Origin: Carboxylicivirga sp.
GTDB lineage: Bacteria > Bacteroidota > Bacteroidia > Bacteroidales > Marinilabiliaceae
NCBI GenBank assembly: GCA_025210475.1
Contig: JAOARW010000023.1
Coordinates: 1-52,302 of the forward strand
Length of the DNA stretch: 52,302 bases
Reading direction: 5' to 3'
Shown here: one piece after another, positions 18,680 to 27,981 of the stretch
Layout of the letters: each line of letters starts with the position of its first letter
Numbering within the stretch: position 1 is the stretch's first letter
Made by a program: the position numbers and the translations under genes
Notes under the pieces: model-generated
Databases searched by the model: none
Told to the model about the DNA's origin: nothing
Seen by the model: only the letters and a program-made list of their open reading frames with translations

Positions 18680-20197
18680 ATGAAGCAATACCTTTTAATC
18701 TTCGCTATTGGATTATTATCCATTACGATGAATGCTCAAGACAATACCAAAAAGGATTGGGATGTTAAAGTAGAAAAGGATGATGCAGGGGAACTATGGA
18801 AGGCCATCGATGCGCGTCCTATTCCTGCCTGGTATTCTGATGCCAAGTTTGGTATTTTTATTCATTGGGGACCATATGCAGTGCCGTCCTGGTCACCTGC
18901 AGGTACCTATACCGAATGGTATCAGAAATGGCTTCAGAGTGGTCGCATCTTTGGTAATAACAATCCGGATCATAATGCCATACCGGAATTTCAAAAGCAA
19001 ACCTATGGTGATGAATCGAGCTATTATGATTTTGGTAAAAAATTTAAGGCCGAGCTTTATAATCCAGAGGAGTGGGCCGATTTATTTAAAAGAGCCGGTG
19101 CCAAGTATGTGGTATTAACCTCAAAACACCACGATGGATTTACATTATGGCCAAACAAGCAAGCTCAGAACGCCCGTCATTTTAAGTGGAATGCCGGCGA
19201 TATTGGTCCCAAACGTGACTTGGTTGGACCATATATGGATGCCATGAGAGGAGCTGGTTTGAAAGCTGGTTTATATTACAGTCTTTATGAGTGGTATCAC
19301 CCATGGTATAATGCAGCAGGTGAGAAATTTGTGAAAGACCATTACCATCCTCAATTCAAGGACTTGGTTAACAAATATGCACCGGATATGTTATTTGCTG
19401 ATGGCGAGTGGGAAAGACGCGATGATTATTGGAAGAGTGGGGAATTGTTAACCTGGTTATTCAACGAATCACCTTGTAAGGATTATGTATTGATTAACGA
19501 TCGATGGTTTAAAGGCTGTCGTCACAAGCACGGTGGTTACCGCACTACCGAATATGAGGTAGAAGGTATGGAAGGTGATCGTCCCTGGGAAGAAAACCGT
19601 GGTATGGGCTTCTCGTTTGGATACAACCGCGACGAAAACATTGAACACTACACTTCACCAAAGGCATTGGTTTTAATGTTATGTGATTTAGTGAGTATGG
19701 GTGGTAATCTGCTATTAAATGTAGGTCCATCGGCCGATGGTAAAATACCGGTTATTATGCAGGAGCGTTTATTACAGATCGGTTCATGGCTGGATGTAAA
19801 TGGTGAAGCAATTTATGGTACGCGCCGTTGGAATAAACACTGCCAGTGGTCAAAGGGCGATACCCACCATAATCCTAAAGAAGGTAAATCATACGTAGGC
19901 GGTAATTACATCCTTCAGCAAACAGTTGATCCATTGCCAGGAAAGGCAGTGAAGGAAGCGATGTTTACATCAAAAGGAGAGGCCGTATATGCGATTCTTC
20001 CAAAATGGCCGGGTAAAAAGATGCTAATCAAAGACATTACAACAGCACCGGGTGCTAAAGTGAGCATTTTGGGCTTAAAAGGAAACTTATCCTATAAGAA
20101 GAAAGGTAACGGGATAGAGATTCAAATGCCGCAATATGATCCAAATTGGGAATTACCTGATTATGCTTATGTTATAAAAATATCAAAGGTTAAGTAA
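18680..20197 (+). CDS. Secreted alpha-L-fucosidase, GH29 (FUCA1-like, subfamily A type)
   Basis: A 505-residue secreted fucosidase. Start 18680 gives MKQYLLIFAIGLLSITMNAQ; the upstream TTG at 18644 overlaps the GH20 gene. GIFIHWGPYAVPSW, LTSKHHDGFTLWP and LFADGEW (nucleophile Asp241) are textbook GH29, and INDRWF, GNLLLNVGPSADG and VNGEAIYGTRRW match human FUCA1 closely in pattern. A C-terminal beta-sandwich (about 400-505) follows. The pattern favours GH29-A, generally relaxed toward the aglycone, complementing the CBM-bearing enzyme at 5433. It is the first of three consecutive GH29 genes, 12 bases ahead of the next. Confidence 0.95.
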   Translation: MKQYLLIFAIGLLSITMNAQDNTKKDWDVKVEKDDAGELWKAIDARPIPAWYSDAKFGIFIHWGPYAVPSWSPAGTYTEWYQKWLQSGRIFGNNNPDHNAIPEFQKQTYGDESSYYDFGKKFKAELYNPEEWADLFKRAGAKYVVLTSKHHDGFTLWPNKQAQNARHFKWNAGDIGPKRDLVGPYMDAMRGAGLKAGLYYSLYEWYHPWYNAAGEKFVKDHYHPQFKDLVNKYAPDMLFADGEWERRDDYWKSGELLTWLFNESPCKDYVLINDRWFKGCRHKHGGYRTTEYEVEGMEGDRPWEENRGMGFSFGYNRDENIEHYTSPKALVLMLCDLVSMGGNLLLNVGPSADGKIPVIMQERLLQIGSWLDVNGEAIYGTRRWNKHCQWSKGDTHHNPKEGKSYVGGNYILQQTVDPLPGKAVKEAMFTSKGEAVYAILPKWPGKKMLIKDITTAPGAKVSILGLKGNLSYKKKGNGIEIQMPQYDPNWELPDYAYVIKISKVK

Positions 20198-20209
20198 CGA
20201 ACTGTTCTC

Positions 20210-21688
20210 ATGATACATAAAATTCATCGTTTAAGTGTTGGTGTGCTGATTGGCTTACTTGTTTTAACGCAAGTGGAGGCACAGGATAAAGGCACTAAGT
20301 ATGAAGCAACATGGGAATCACTGGAGAATTATAAGATCCCAGATTGGATGTTAGACGCCAAATTTGGGATCTTTATTCACTGGGGACCAAGTGCCGTACC
20401 AGAGCGATATTCAGACTGGTATGGCCAACGCATGTATAAAGAAAAGCATCCGGCTTTTAAATTCCATCAGGAAACATATGGCGATCAATCTGTTTTTGGT
20501 TACAAAGATTTAATACCAAAGTTTACTGCAACAAAGTTCAATCCCAAAGAGTGGGTCAGTTTGTTTAAAAAGTCAGGAGCCAAATATATTATACCAATTG
20601 CTGAGCATCATGATGCCTATGCCATGTATCCTTCAACTTTAACGCGATGGAACTCGGTTGATATGCAACCACACCGGGATATATTGGGTGAATTGAAAAA
20701 AGAAATACAGGCGCAGGGGCTGATTTTTGGGGCTTCATCGCATCTGGCCTATAACTGGGATTATTTTCCTCAGAAGCCGGAGTTCGATACTTGGGATCCA
20801 GAATTCGCTGACCTATATGCACCACGGCATAAAACAGGTGATCCTGTATCAAAAGAGTGGTTGGCAAAAGTCTGGTGGCCACGAACCAAAGAAATAATTG
20901 ACCTGTATGAGCCGGATATTCTCTGGTTCGATTTCTACATCGATCGAGAAGAGTTTGCACCTTACCATAAAAAGCTAGCCGCGTATTATTATAACAAAGG
21001 TTTAGAAAACGGTAAGCACTTTGTTTTACAAACCAAGAACATGAAATATCCATCTTACAAAGAAGGAACACACATGCTCGATTTGGAGCGGGGTAAATTG
21101 GCTGGCAAACGCAAGGAAGCATGGCAAACAGATACATCAATTGGCACAAACTCCTGGTATTACGATACCAACTGGCAATCATTATCAGTCAACCGAATAA
21201 TTGATGATTTGGTAGATATAGTGAGTAAAAATGGTGCCCTGTTATTAAATGTTGGACCAAGAGCAGATGGTTCAATGCCCAAAGAGCAAGCAGATATTTT
21301 ATTAGGTATTGGAGCCTGGTTAGAGATTAATGGCGAGGCCATTTTTGGCACCAGAACCTGGGATATTTATGGTGAAGGCCCAACTAAAAGTGCGGAGGGC
21401 CATCACTCTGAAGGAAAAAATACTGATTTAACAGCTAAAGACATCAGGTTTACTAGCAAGGGTAATGACCTGTATGCATTGGTAATGGCCAGGCCAGAAA
21501 AAGAGGTTACTATCAAATCTTTAGGTAAGAGTAGTGGACACAAAATAAAAAAGGTACAACTGCTAGGAACCAGATCCAGAATTAAGTGGAAGCAGGAGAA
21601 TGATGCTTTAATTGTATCCTTTCCTAAAGGAGTAGAGGGTGATATTGCATTCGCTTATAAAATTTCGCTGGAAAATAGTAAGCATTAA
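20210..21688 (+). CDS. Secreted GH29 alpha-L-fucosidase, divergent active-site variant
   Basis: A 492-residue secreted GH29 protein. GIFIHWGPSAVPERYSDWY and LWFDFYID (nucleophile Asp241) are retained. However, the usual KHHDGF block reads AEHHDAYAMYPS, and the NDRWG block after the nucleophile is replaced by LDLERGKLAG. The residues that line the -1 and +1 subsites therefore differ from both neighbouring fucosidases, so a modified fucose (sulfated or acetylated) or another linkage is possible. The C-terminal sandwich (about 400-492) is normal. The signal peptide is MIHKIHRLSVGVLIGLLVL to QVEAQ. The three adjacent GH29 genes are not near-identical copies but distinct subgroups, arguing for divided labour rather than recent amplification. 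Confidence 0.92.
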   Translation: MIHKIHRLSVGVLIGLLVLTQVEAQDKGTKYEATWESLENYKIPDWMLDAKFGIFIHWGPSAVPERYSDWYGQRMYKEKHPAFKFHQETYGDQSVFGYKDLIPKFTATKFNPKEWVSLFKKSGAKYIIPIAEHHDAYAMYPSTLTRWNSVDMQPHRDILGELKKEIQAQGLIFGASSHLAYNWDYFPQKPEFDTWDPEFADLYAPRHKTGDPVSKEWLAKVWWPRTKEIIDLYEPDILWFDFYIDREEFAPYHKKLAAYYYNKGLENGKHFVLQTKNMKYPSYKEGTHMLDLERGKLAGKRKEAWQTDTSIGTNSWYYDTNWQSLSVNRIIDDLVDIVSKNGALLLNVGPRADGSMPKEQADILLGIGAWLEINGEAIFGTRTWDIYGEGPTKSAEGHHSEGKNTDLTAKDIRFTSKGNDLYALVMARPEKEVTIKSLGKSSGHKIKKVQLLGTRSRIKWKQENDALIVSFPKGVEGDIAFAYKISLENSKH

Positions 21689-21730
21689 AGAATATTAGCA
21701 AGGTATAATTCAATTTTAAAATAGCTTAAA

Positions 21731-23548
21731 ATGAGACGGTTTTATAAATTATTGCAAACGATGGTTCTGATGGGATTGATAACTTTTCCTGTTAGTGCTC
21801 AAAACAATAAGGTTGAATACGAACCAACTTGGGAATCATTGACTTCACGACCATATCCTCAATGGTTCAGTGATTGTAAGTTGGGTATTTTTATTCACTG
21901 GGGCCTGTATTCAGTTCCTTCGTACTGTGATAAAGAGCAATACTCAGAATGGTATATGCGAGGAATTGAATTAAAAGATACCATCCGTCAGAATTTTCAG
22001 GACCGGGTTTATGGTAAAGATTTTCAGTACAAAGATTTCGCTAAACTATTCAAAGCAGAGCTATTTAATGCGGGTGAGTGGGCCGAATTATTCAAAGAAA
22101 GTGGTGCCGGATATGTTTTATTGGTAACAAAGCATCACGATGGATATTGCTTGTGGCCAAGTAAGTATCAGCCTGGATGGAATACCGTAGAGACCGGCCC
22201 TAAGCGAAACATCGTTGAAGAATTAAGCAATGCAGTTCGCCAGGAAGGCATGCGAATGGGACTTTATTACTCATTAGCCGAATGGAATCACCCTTTGCAC
22301 GATTGGTACGATGATGATCCTCGCAGCATTAAACCCTATGTAGATCAGTACATGATTCCTCAGTTTAAAGAGTTAATAGGCACCTATAAACCCTCTTTGA
22401 TTTTTACGGATGGAGAATGGTGGAATACGGCCGATGAATGGCACGCCAAAGAATTAATGGCCTGGTATTTTAATTTGGTGGGTAAGGATGCTATTGTGAA
22501 TGACCGATGGGGAAGTGGCAATAAAGTGGGCTACCTGACGCCCGAATACAGTTCAGGCGATATTAAAACCGATCGCCCCTGGGCTGAAGTAAGAGGATTG
22601 GGACGTTCGTTTGCACTGAACCGCAACGAAGCTTTGGAAGCTTATATGTCGCCTGAGGATCTGATTCATTTCTTTGTGCAGACTGTGGCACATGGCGGAG
22701 GTGTAACCATCAATGTGGGTCCAAAAGCTGACGGTCAGATACCATTAATCCAGCAAGAGCGATTGAAGCAATTGGGAGCCTGGCTAAAAGTAAATGGAGA
22801 AGCCATTTATGCCAGTAAGAAATGGACGACCACCCACGAGGAAAAAGCAGTTGAATTAAACCGAATCGATAAGGAAATTAATTTTAACTGGGTTCGTAAT
22901 TCTCCCGGAAAGCCAATCAAAGAAGATCGTTTTACAGCCAACTGGACGGGCTATCTGCAAGCCGATAATACCGATGTTTATAAAATTGAAGCCATGGCCG
23001 ATGATGGTGTTCGGGTGTGGATTGATGATCAGTTAATCGTGGACAAATGGAAAAAGTCTGAAGGCGGAACTGAATCGAACGTGATGTCCAACAAAGATGC
23101 TCAGGAGTTGAGTGGAACCATCAAGCTTAAAAAAGGAAAGCTTTACCCCATTAAAGTTGAGTATTTCGAAAGTAAGCTCAATGCCAGCATCAGTTTATCA
23201 TGGTCGTCTAAAAAGATGGAGAAAGCAATTATTCCATCCCGTAATTTCTTTACCTCCGACAGCAAGGAGGAAAATGGCTTAAAAGCCAATTATCAGTCTC
23301 AGAAAACATGGCTGTGTTACACGCAAAAGGCCGATGATTTATATGCCACTGTATTTGAATGGCCAGGTAAAGAATTAATGTTGTCAGTCGATGAATCGGA
23401 GATTAAAGGCATTCAGTTGTTAGGTACCGATCGTCAATTGAAATGGAAAAAATCAACTAAGGGCATTGTAGTCGATCTTAGTGAAATCTATCCGAATGAT
23501 TTGCCATGTGATTATGCATGGGTATTCAAACTTAGTTTAAACAAATAA
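21731..23548 (+). CDS. Secreted GH29 alpha-L-fucosidase with PA14 insertion
   Basis: A 605-residue fucosidase. The barrel shows GIFIHWGLYSVPSY, VTKHHDGYCLWPS and IFTDGEWW (nucleophile Asp227), then VNDRWG and GGGVTINVGPKADG, as in GH29-A. Between the end of the barrel (VNGEAIYASKKW) and the last C-terminal strands (NGLKANYQSQKTW onward) lies a PA14-like domain, about residues 380-515. It carries TANWTGYLQA, ADDGVRVWIDDQLIVDKW and YPIKVEYFE. PA14 domains often bind carbohydrate; here the domain is inserted within the C-terminal sandwich rather than appended. The signal is MRRFYKLLQTMVLMGLITF to VSAQ. Its TAA shares the final A with the ATG of the next sulfatase, so translation of the two is probably coupled. 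Confidence 0.94.
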   Translation: MRRFYKLLQTMVLMGLITFPVSAQNNKVEYEPTWESLTSRPYPQWFSDCKLGIFIHWGLYSVPSYCDKEQYSEWYMRGIELKDTIRQNFQDRVYGKDFQYKDFAKLFKAELFNAGEWAELFKESGAGYVLLVTKHHDGYCLWPSKYQPGWNTVETGPKRNIVEELSNAVRQEGMRMGLYYSLAEWNHPLHDWYDDDPRSIKPYVDQYMIPQFKELIGTYKPSLIFTDGEWWNTADEWHAKELMAWYFNLVGKDAIVNDRWGSGNKVGYLTPEYSSGDIKTDRPWAEVRGLGRSFALNRNEALEAYMSPEDLIHFFVQTVAHGGGVTINVGPKADGQIPLIQQERLKQLGAWLKVNGEAIYASKKWTTTHEEKAVELNRIDKEINFNWVRNSPGKPIKEDRFTANWTGYLQADNTDVYKIEAMADDGVRVWIDDQLIVDKWKKSEGGTESNVMSNKDAQELSGTIKLKKGKLYPIKVEYFESKLNASISLSWSSKKMEKAIIPSRNFFTSDSKEENGLKANYQSQKTWLCYTQKADDLYATVFEWPGKELMLSVDESEIKGIQLLGTDRQLKWKKSTKGIVVDLSEIYPNDLPCDYAWVFKLSLNK

Positions 23549-24927
23549 TGAGACAGATATTAATTTTTGTAGTAATAATTAGCCTTGCATGCGCTTGCAC
23601 AGGTAAACAAGCTGAAAAGAACCAAATCGTAAAGCAGCCCAATATTCTGCTGCTCTTTTCCGATGATCATCAGGCTGCGGCAATAAATGCGTTGGGTAAC
23701 CCGTATATTAACACGCCAAGCATTGATCGACTGGTTAATGAAGGCACTTCACTCGTACAAACTTATACCGAAACGCCAACCTGTGCACCAAGCCGGGCTG
23801 CCCTGTTAACGGGTTGCGGATCTTTAACTCATGGAACTTTTTATCCGGGTTATACCCAGGCGGCTAACAAAAGCTTAAAACGCTGGCCACAGGTCATGCA
23901 GGAAGCCGGTTACGAAACTTTCTGGACCGGAAAATTCAATGCTCATGGTAAACCATCGGAGTGGGGAGTTGAGCAAACTTCGTTGATTTTTCAGCGAGGC
24001 ATGGGAGATCATAACATGACGATCAATGAAAACGGTAAAGAAACAAAAGGTTTTAGCTCTGAAATTTTTGCAGAGGCGATGATTGAATTTTTAAATCAAC
24101 CACATGATAAGCCGTTTTTTGCAACTGTTGCCTTCACTGCACCACACGATCCACGCACACCGCCCGGGAAATATGCAACGATGTATAAGCCCAATGAAAT
24201 GCCATTACCGGCTAATATTCTGTCGAAGTATAATTTTAACGATGGTTATGATTCAATAAGGGATGAAAAGTTACTGCCTTATCCAAGAACTATCGATGAT
24301 GTAAGAAAAGAGCTGGCCGACTATTACGGTCTGATTAGTCACATGGACGAGCAGATTGGCCGAATTATGGATGCCCTGAAGCAAAATAAACTCGATGAAA
24401 ATACAATCGTTATTTATACTTCCGATAATGGACTAGCGATAGGGCATCATGGATTGATGGGTAAATTTAGTTTTTACGACCATAGCCTGAAAGTGCCGCT
24501 GATTATGAAAGGTCCCGGTATCAAAGGTCAGTATAAATCAGATGTTCGTGTTTATCTACACGATCTGTTTCCAACCATCTGCGACATAACAGGCATTGAT
24601 ATTCCTTCAACAGTAGAGGCGAAAAGTTTTAAAGCGGCATTAAATGGAGACAATAACATTATTCACAAATACATGTTTGGCTCCTTATCAAATCTAAAAC
24701 GAAGTGTTTCAACAAAGGATTATAAGCTGATCAGGCACTACCATTCCAATTGGCATGGAAAAATGAAAGGAACGGACGAATATCTGTTTTTTGATTTGAA
24801 GAACGATCCTCTTGAAATCAAAAATGAAATTGATAATCCTGAGTTTGGAAGCAAGATAGCTGAGCTAAAAGAGGTGTTAAAGAAGCGCCAGATTGAAAAG
24901 AAGGACTTTTTATCGGCTGAATACTAA
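23548..24927 (+). CDS. Type I sulfatase, lipoprotein
   Basis: A 459-residue sulfatase on a lipoprotein signal (Cys17 in LACAC, with another Cys at 15). FSDDHQAAAINALG supplies the metal-binding aspartates, and Cys79 in CAPSRAALLTG is the formylglycine site. FWTGKFN replaces the more common GKWHLG block, and YTSDNGLAIGHHGLMGK gives the late motif. The GHHGLMGK pattern resembles heparan/iduronate-2-sulfatase and choline-sulfatase-like branches more than arylsulfatase A, so its target sulfate may differ from those of the neighbours; this is inference. The start codon overlaps the preceding stop (TAATG). Confidence 0.92.
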   Translation: MRQILIFVVIISLACACTGKQAEKNQIVKQPNILLLFSDDHQAAAINALGNPYINTPSIDRLVNEGTSLVQTYTETPTCAPSRAALLTGCGSLTHGTFYPGYTQAANKSLKRWPQVMQEAGYETFWTGKFNAHGKPSEWGVEQTSLIFQRGMGDHNMTINENGKETKGFSSEIFAEAMIEFLNQPHDKPFFATVAFTAPHDPRTPPGKYATMYKPNEMPLPANILSKYNFNDGYDSIRDEKLLPYPRTIDDVRKELADYYGLISHMDEQIGRIMDALKQNKLDENTIVIYTSDNGLAIGHHGLMGKFSFYDHSLKVPLIMKGPGIKGQYKSDVRVYLHDLFPTICDITGIDIPSTVEAKSFKAALNGDNNIIHKYMFGSLSNLKRSVSTKDYKLIRHYHSNWHGKMKGTDEYLFFDLKNDPLEIKNEIDNPEFGSKIAELKEVLKKRQIEKKDFLSAEY

Positions 24928-24936
24928 ATATTATCT

Positions 24937-26553
24937 ATGAAAAAAATCATCTACATAAGTTGTTTGCTTTTATTATTGATGGCAGGTAATGCCTTTGCAA
25001 ACATCAATATCATACCCAAGCCACATTATTTAAAAGCGGGCACGGGTCAGTTTAGGTTCAATGGGGCAACGCTTGTGGCTGCTTCAAAAGAGTTAAGTGA
25101 CGAGGCCCGGCTACTGGCCGATATGTTTACCACCGTTGCCGGATATTCGCTTGAGATTACAAAGAAAGAAAAATCGGCTGATGTAATTTTCAGGTATAAT
25201 CCGACATTAAAAGATGAATTGGGAGACGAAGGTTACAAGTTAAATGTGACTTCTGATAAAATCGTTATTGAAGCGGCTGGTAAGGCCGGAGCATTTTATG
25301 CGGTTCAGTCCATAAAGCAAATGTTACCGGTTGAAGTTGCCGGTTATTATCCGGTGCCGGATGTAAAGATGTCAATTCCATGTGTGGAGATAAAAGATTA
25401 TCCGCGATTTAAATGGCGGGGGTATATGCTTGATTGTTCTCGTTTCTTTCCTTCGGTCGATCGCATTAAGAAACACCTGGATATTATGGCCTTATATAAG
25501 CTGAATACTTTTCAGTGGCACCTAATCGATTACCAGGGCTGGCGTATGCAGGTGATGAAATATCCAAATCTTACAAAAATTGGATCGCAGCGTGATCAAA
25601 CCATTATTCGTCAAAGGGGTAAGGTGGATTATGAAGACAAAACACCGGATAATGGCTTTTACACGCAGGAACAAATAAAGGAGATTGTTGCCTATGCGGC
25701 CGAACGTCATATTACAATTATCCCCGAGATTGATGTGCCTGCACATTCCATTGCTGCCATTGCCGCCTATCCGGAGTTATCTTGTACGGGCGAACCGGCT
25801 AAAGTAAGAGAGTTGAAAGTTGGTGGAATGTCCAACGTGTTTTGTCCCGGTAAAGACTTTACATTTAAGTTCATTGAAGATGTGCTGACGGAAGTATTTG
25901 AGCTATTTCCTTCTCAGGTAGTACACATTGGTGGCGATGAAGTGAAAAAGGAAGGTTGGCAAAAATGTGAGCATTGCAGCAAACGAATGAAAGAAGAACA
26001 CCTGGAAGATTACGATGAGCTTCAGAGTTATTTTATTAAAAGAGTTGAGAAGTTCGCCAATAAAAAGGGTAAAACAATTATTGGATGGGATGAGATTCTG
26101 GATGGCGGATTAGCGCCCAATGCAATGGTAATGAGTTGGCGGGGTGAAAAAGGTGGGATTAAAGCTGCTAAAATGAAGCATCAGGTGGTGATGACACCCC
26201 ATCATGATTTGTATTTGGATTACGTTCAATCAAAAGAGCGCGAAAATGAACCTTATGTGGCATTCGCAAATGTATTGCCTCTGGAACGGGTTTACAACTA
26301 CGATCCTGTACCGGAGCAATTAACTGATGAGGAAAAGCAATACATCGTAGGTGCACAGGCCAATATGTGGTCGAACTTTATAAATACGCCGGCACATTTC
26401 GAATACATGACTTATCCGCGTTTGTGTGCCTTGGCTGAGTTAACTTGGACCAATCAGGAAGACAAAGATTACTCAGAGTTTCAGAATAAGTTGGAGAAGC
26501 AATACCAGCGATTCCATGAGATGCATGTGGCGTATCGCCGGCACGACAAGTAA
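24937..26553 (+). CDS. Secreted GH20 beta-N-acetylhexosaminidase
   Basis: A 538-residue secreted hexosaminidase, nine bases after the sulfatase. The signal peptide is MKKIIYISCLLLLLMAGNAFA. The GH20 N-terminal domain (about 20-145) precedes a barrel with WRGYMLDCSRFFP, FQWHLIDYQGWRMQV and catalytic Asp334-Glu335 in HIGGDEVKKEGW, ending at MTYPRLCALAELTW. There are no C-terminal modules, so it is shorter than the other two GH20 enzymes. All core residues are present. Pairing with an adjacent sulfatase on each side suggests release of HexNAc after desulfation. Confidence 0.94.
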   Translation: MKKIIYISCLLLLLMAGNAFANINIIPKPHYLKAGTGQFRFNGATLVAASKELSDEARLLADMFTTVAGYSLEITKKEKSADVIFRYNPTLKDELGDEGYKLNVTSDKIVIEAAGKAGAFYAVQSIKQMLPVEVAGYYPVPDVKMSIPCVEIKDYPRFKWRGYMLDCSRFFPSVDRIKKHLDIMALYKLNTFQWHLIDYQGWRMQVMKYPNLTKIGSQRDQTIIRQRGKVDYEDKTPDNGFYTQEQIKEIVAYAAERHITIIPEIDVPAHSIAAIAAYPELSCTGEPAKVRELKVGGMSNVFCPGKDFTFKFIEDVLTEVFELFPSQVVHIGGDEVKKEGWQKCEHCSKRMKEEHLEDYDELQSYFIKRVEKFANKKGKTIIGWDEILDGGLAPNAMVMSWRGEKGGIKAAKMKHQVVMTPHHDLYLDYVQSKERENEPYVAFANVLPLERVYNYDPVPEQLTDEEKQYIVGAQANMWSNFINTPAHFEYMTYPRLCALAELTWTNQEDKDYSEFQNKLEKQYQRFHEMHVAYRRHDK

Positions 26554-26609
26554 AGTGGGATTATTGGTGAAGGTTTGACGAAAAACAAATCAATTAAAAG
26601 AGCAAAAGC

Positions 26610-27947
26610 ATGAGTTGGAAGTATAAAACATTTGTAATAACAATCATAAGTCTGTTAGTTGTAGCTAACGCATTTGGCAACAAGCAAAGGAAGGAGCAGC
26701 CGAACGTCATTATCATTTTTGCCGATGATTTGGGTTATGGAGATTTAAGCTGTTACGGTAATCCAACCATCCACACACCTAACCTGGATCAAATGGCATC
26801 GGAAGGAGCAAAGCTGACACAGTTCTACGTTGGCTCACCGGTTTGCACGCCATCAAGGGCAGCATTGCTAACAGGCTGTTATCCCAAAAGAGTAGGGTTG
26901 CATCAAGGTGTTCTATTTCCTCAGTCGGAGACAGGCCTCAATCCCGATGAAACCACCATTGCCGAGCTTTTAAAGAAGCAAGACTATTCGACGGCTTGTA
27001 TTGGTAAGTGGCATTTGGGGCATCACCCGGAGTTTATGCCTTTGAATCAGGGATTCGATGTGTTTTATGGTTTTCCATACAGTAATGATATGAGCCGTAA
27101 GGAACAGCTTTTGTTAAAACCTAATAGTAAGTATCCCTATCACTTACCTTGGTTATCACAAAAAGATACTTTGGATGTTGATCCGGATCAATCGGTTGTT
27201 ACCAGGGAGTTGACCAATAAATCATTGGAGTTCATCGAAAAGAATCAGCACAATAATTTCTTTTTATACCTGGCTTATCCTATGCCACATATCCCGCTTT
27301 ATGCGTCCAGTAATTTTAAAGGCAGCTCGCCCAGAGGATTGTATGGTGATGTGATAACAGAATTAGATTGGGGTGTAGGACAGGTACTCAACCAATTGCG
27401 AAAGCTTAATCTGGATAAGAATACCCTGGTTGTATTTACCTCAGATAACGGTCCATGGAAAGTGTATAAAACAGAAGGAGGATCATCAGGTCCCTTGCGT
27501 GGAGCGAAAGGAACAATTTGGGAAGGTGGCGTTCGTGAGCCGGCTATTTTCTGGTGGCCGGGGCAAATAGAATCGCGTCAACAGATTATGAACCTCGTGA
27601 CAAGCATGGATTTACTACCCACCATTGCCACCATATGCCATGCCGATTTACCACAAAATACCATTGATGGAAGAGATATATCCAAATTGTTGTTAGGCAC
27701 AGGTGATGTGGCCGATAAGCCATTTGTTTATTATACCAAACATGGCGATCTGGCCGGTGTTCGTGTTGGTGCTTATAAATTGATTTCCGATGGCAAATCA
27801 TTTTTTCTCTACAACGTGGAAGAAGATATATCAGAGCAGTACGATTTAAAAGATAAGGAGACTGCTCAATTTCATCGTTTAATGGAACTAATGAAAAAGC
27901 TGGATAACAAGATTACTGAAGGAATGCGACCTATAGGAAGAATATAA
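26610..27947 (+). CDS. Secreted type I sulfatase, arylsulfatase A/GALNS-like
   Basis: A 445-residue secreted sulfatase. FADDLGYGDLSCYGNP, Cys79 in PVCTPSRAALLTGCYP, GKWHLGHHPEFMPLNQGFD and FTSDNGPWKVY are arranged as in mammalian arylsulfatase A and N-acetylgalactosamine-6-sulfatase. That similarity suggests a galactose- or GalNAc-type sulfate, but eye comparison cannot fix the position. It lacks extra domains and is the shortest sulfatase here. The signal peptide is MSWKYKTFVITIISLLVV to NAFG. A gap of 34 bases separates it from the next sulfatase. Confidence 0.93.
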   Translation: MSWKYKTFVITIISLLVVANAFGNKQRKEQPNVIIIFADDLGYGDLSCYGNPTIHTPNLDQMASEGAKLTQFYVGSPVCTPSRAALLTGCYPKRVGLHQGVLFPQSETGLNPDETTIAELLKKQDYSTACIGKWHLGHHPEFMPLNQGFDVFYGFPYSNDMSRKEQLLLKPNSKYPYHLPWLSQKDTLDVDPDQSVVTRELTNKSLEFIEKNQHNNFFLYLAYPMPHIPLYASSNFKGSSPRGLYGDVITELDWGVGQVLNQLRKLNLDKNTLVVFTSDNGPWKVYKTEGGSSGPLRGAKGTIWEGGVREPAIFWWPGQIESRQQIMNLVTSMDLLPTIATICHADLPQNTIDGRDISKLLLGTGDVADKPFVYYTKHGDLAGVRVGAYKLISDGKSFFLYNVEEDISEQYDLKDKETAQFHRLMELMKKLDNKITEGMRPIGRI

Positions 27948-27981
27948 ACGATCATCTCATCATAAAAAATATTCCACAACC

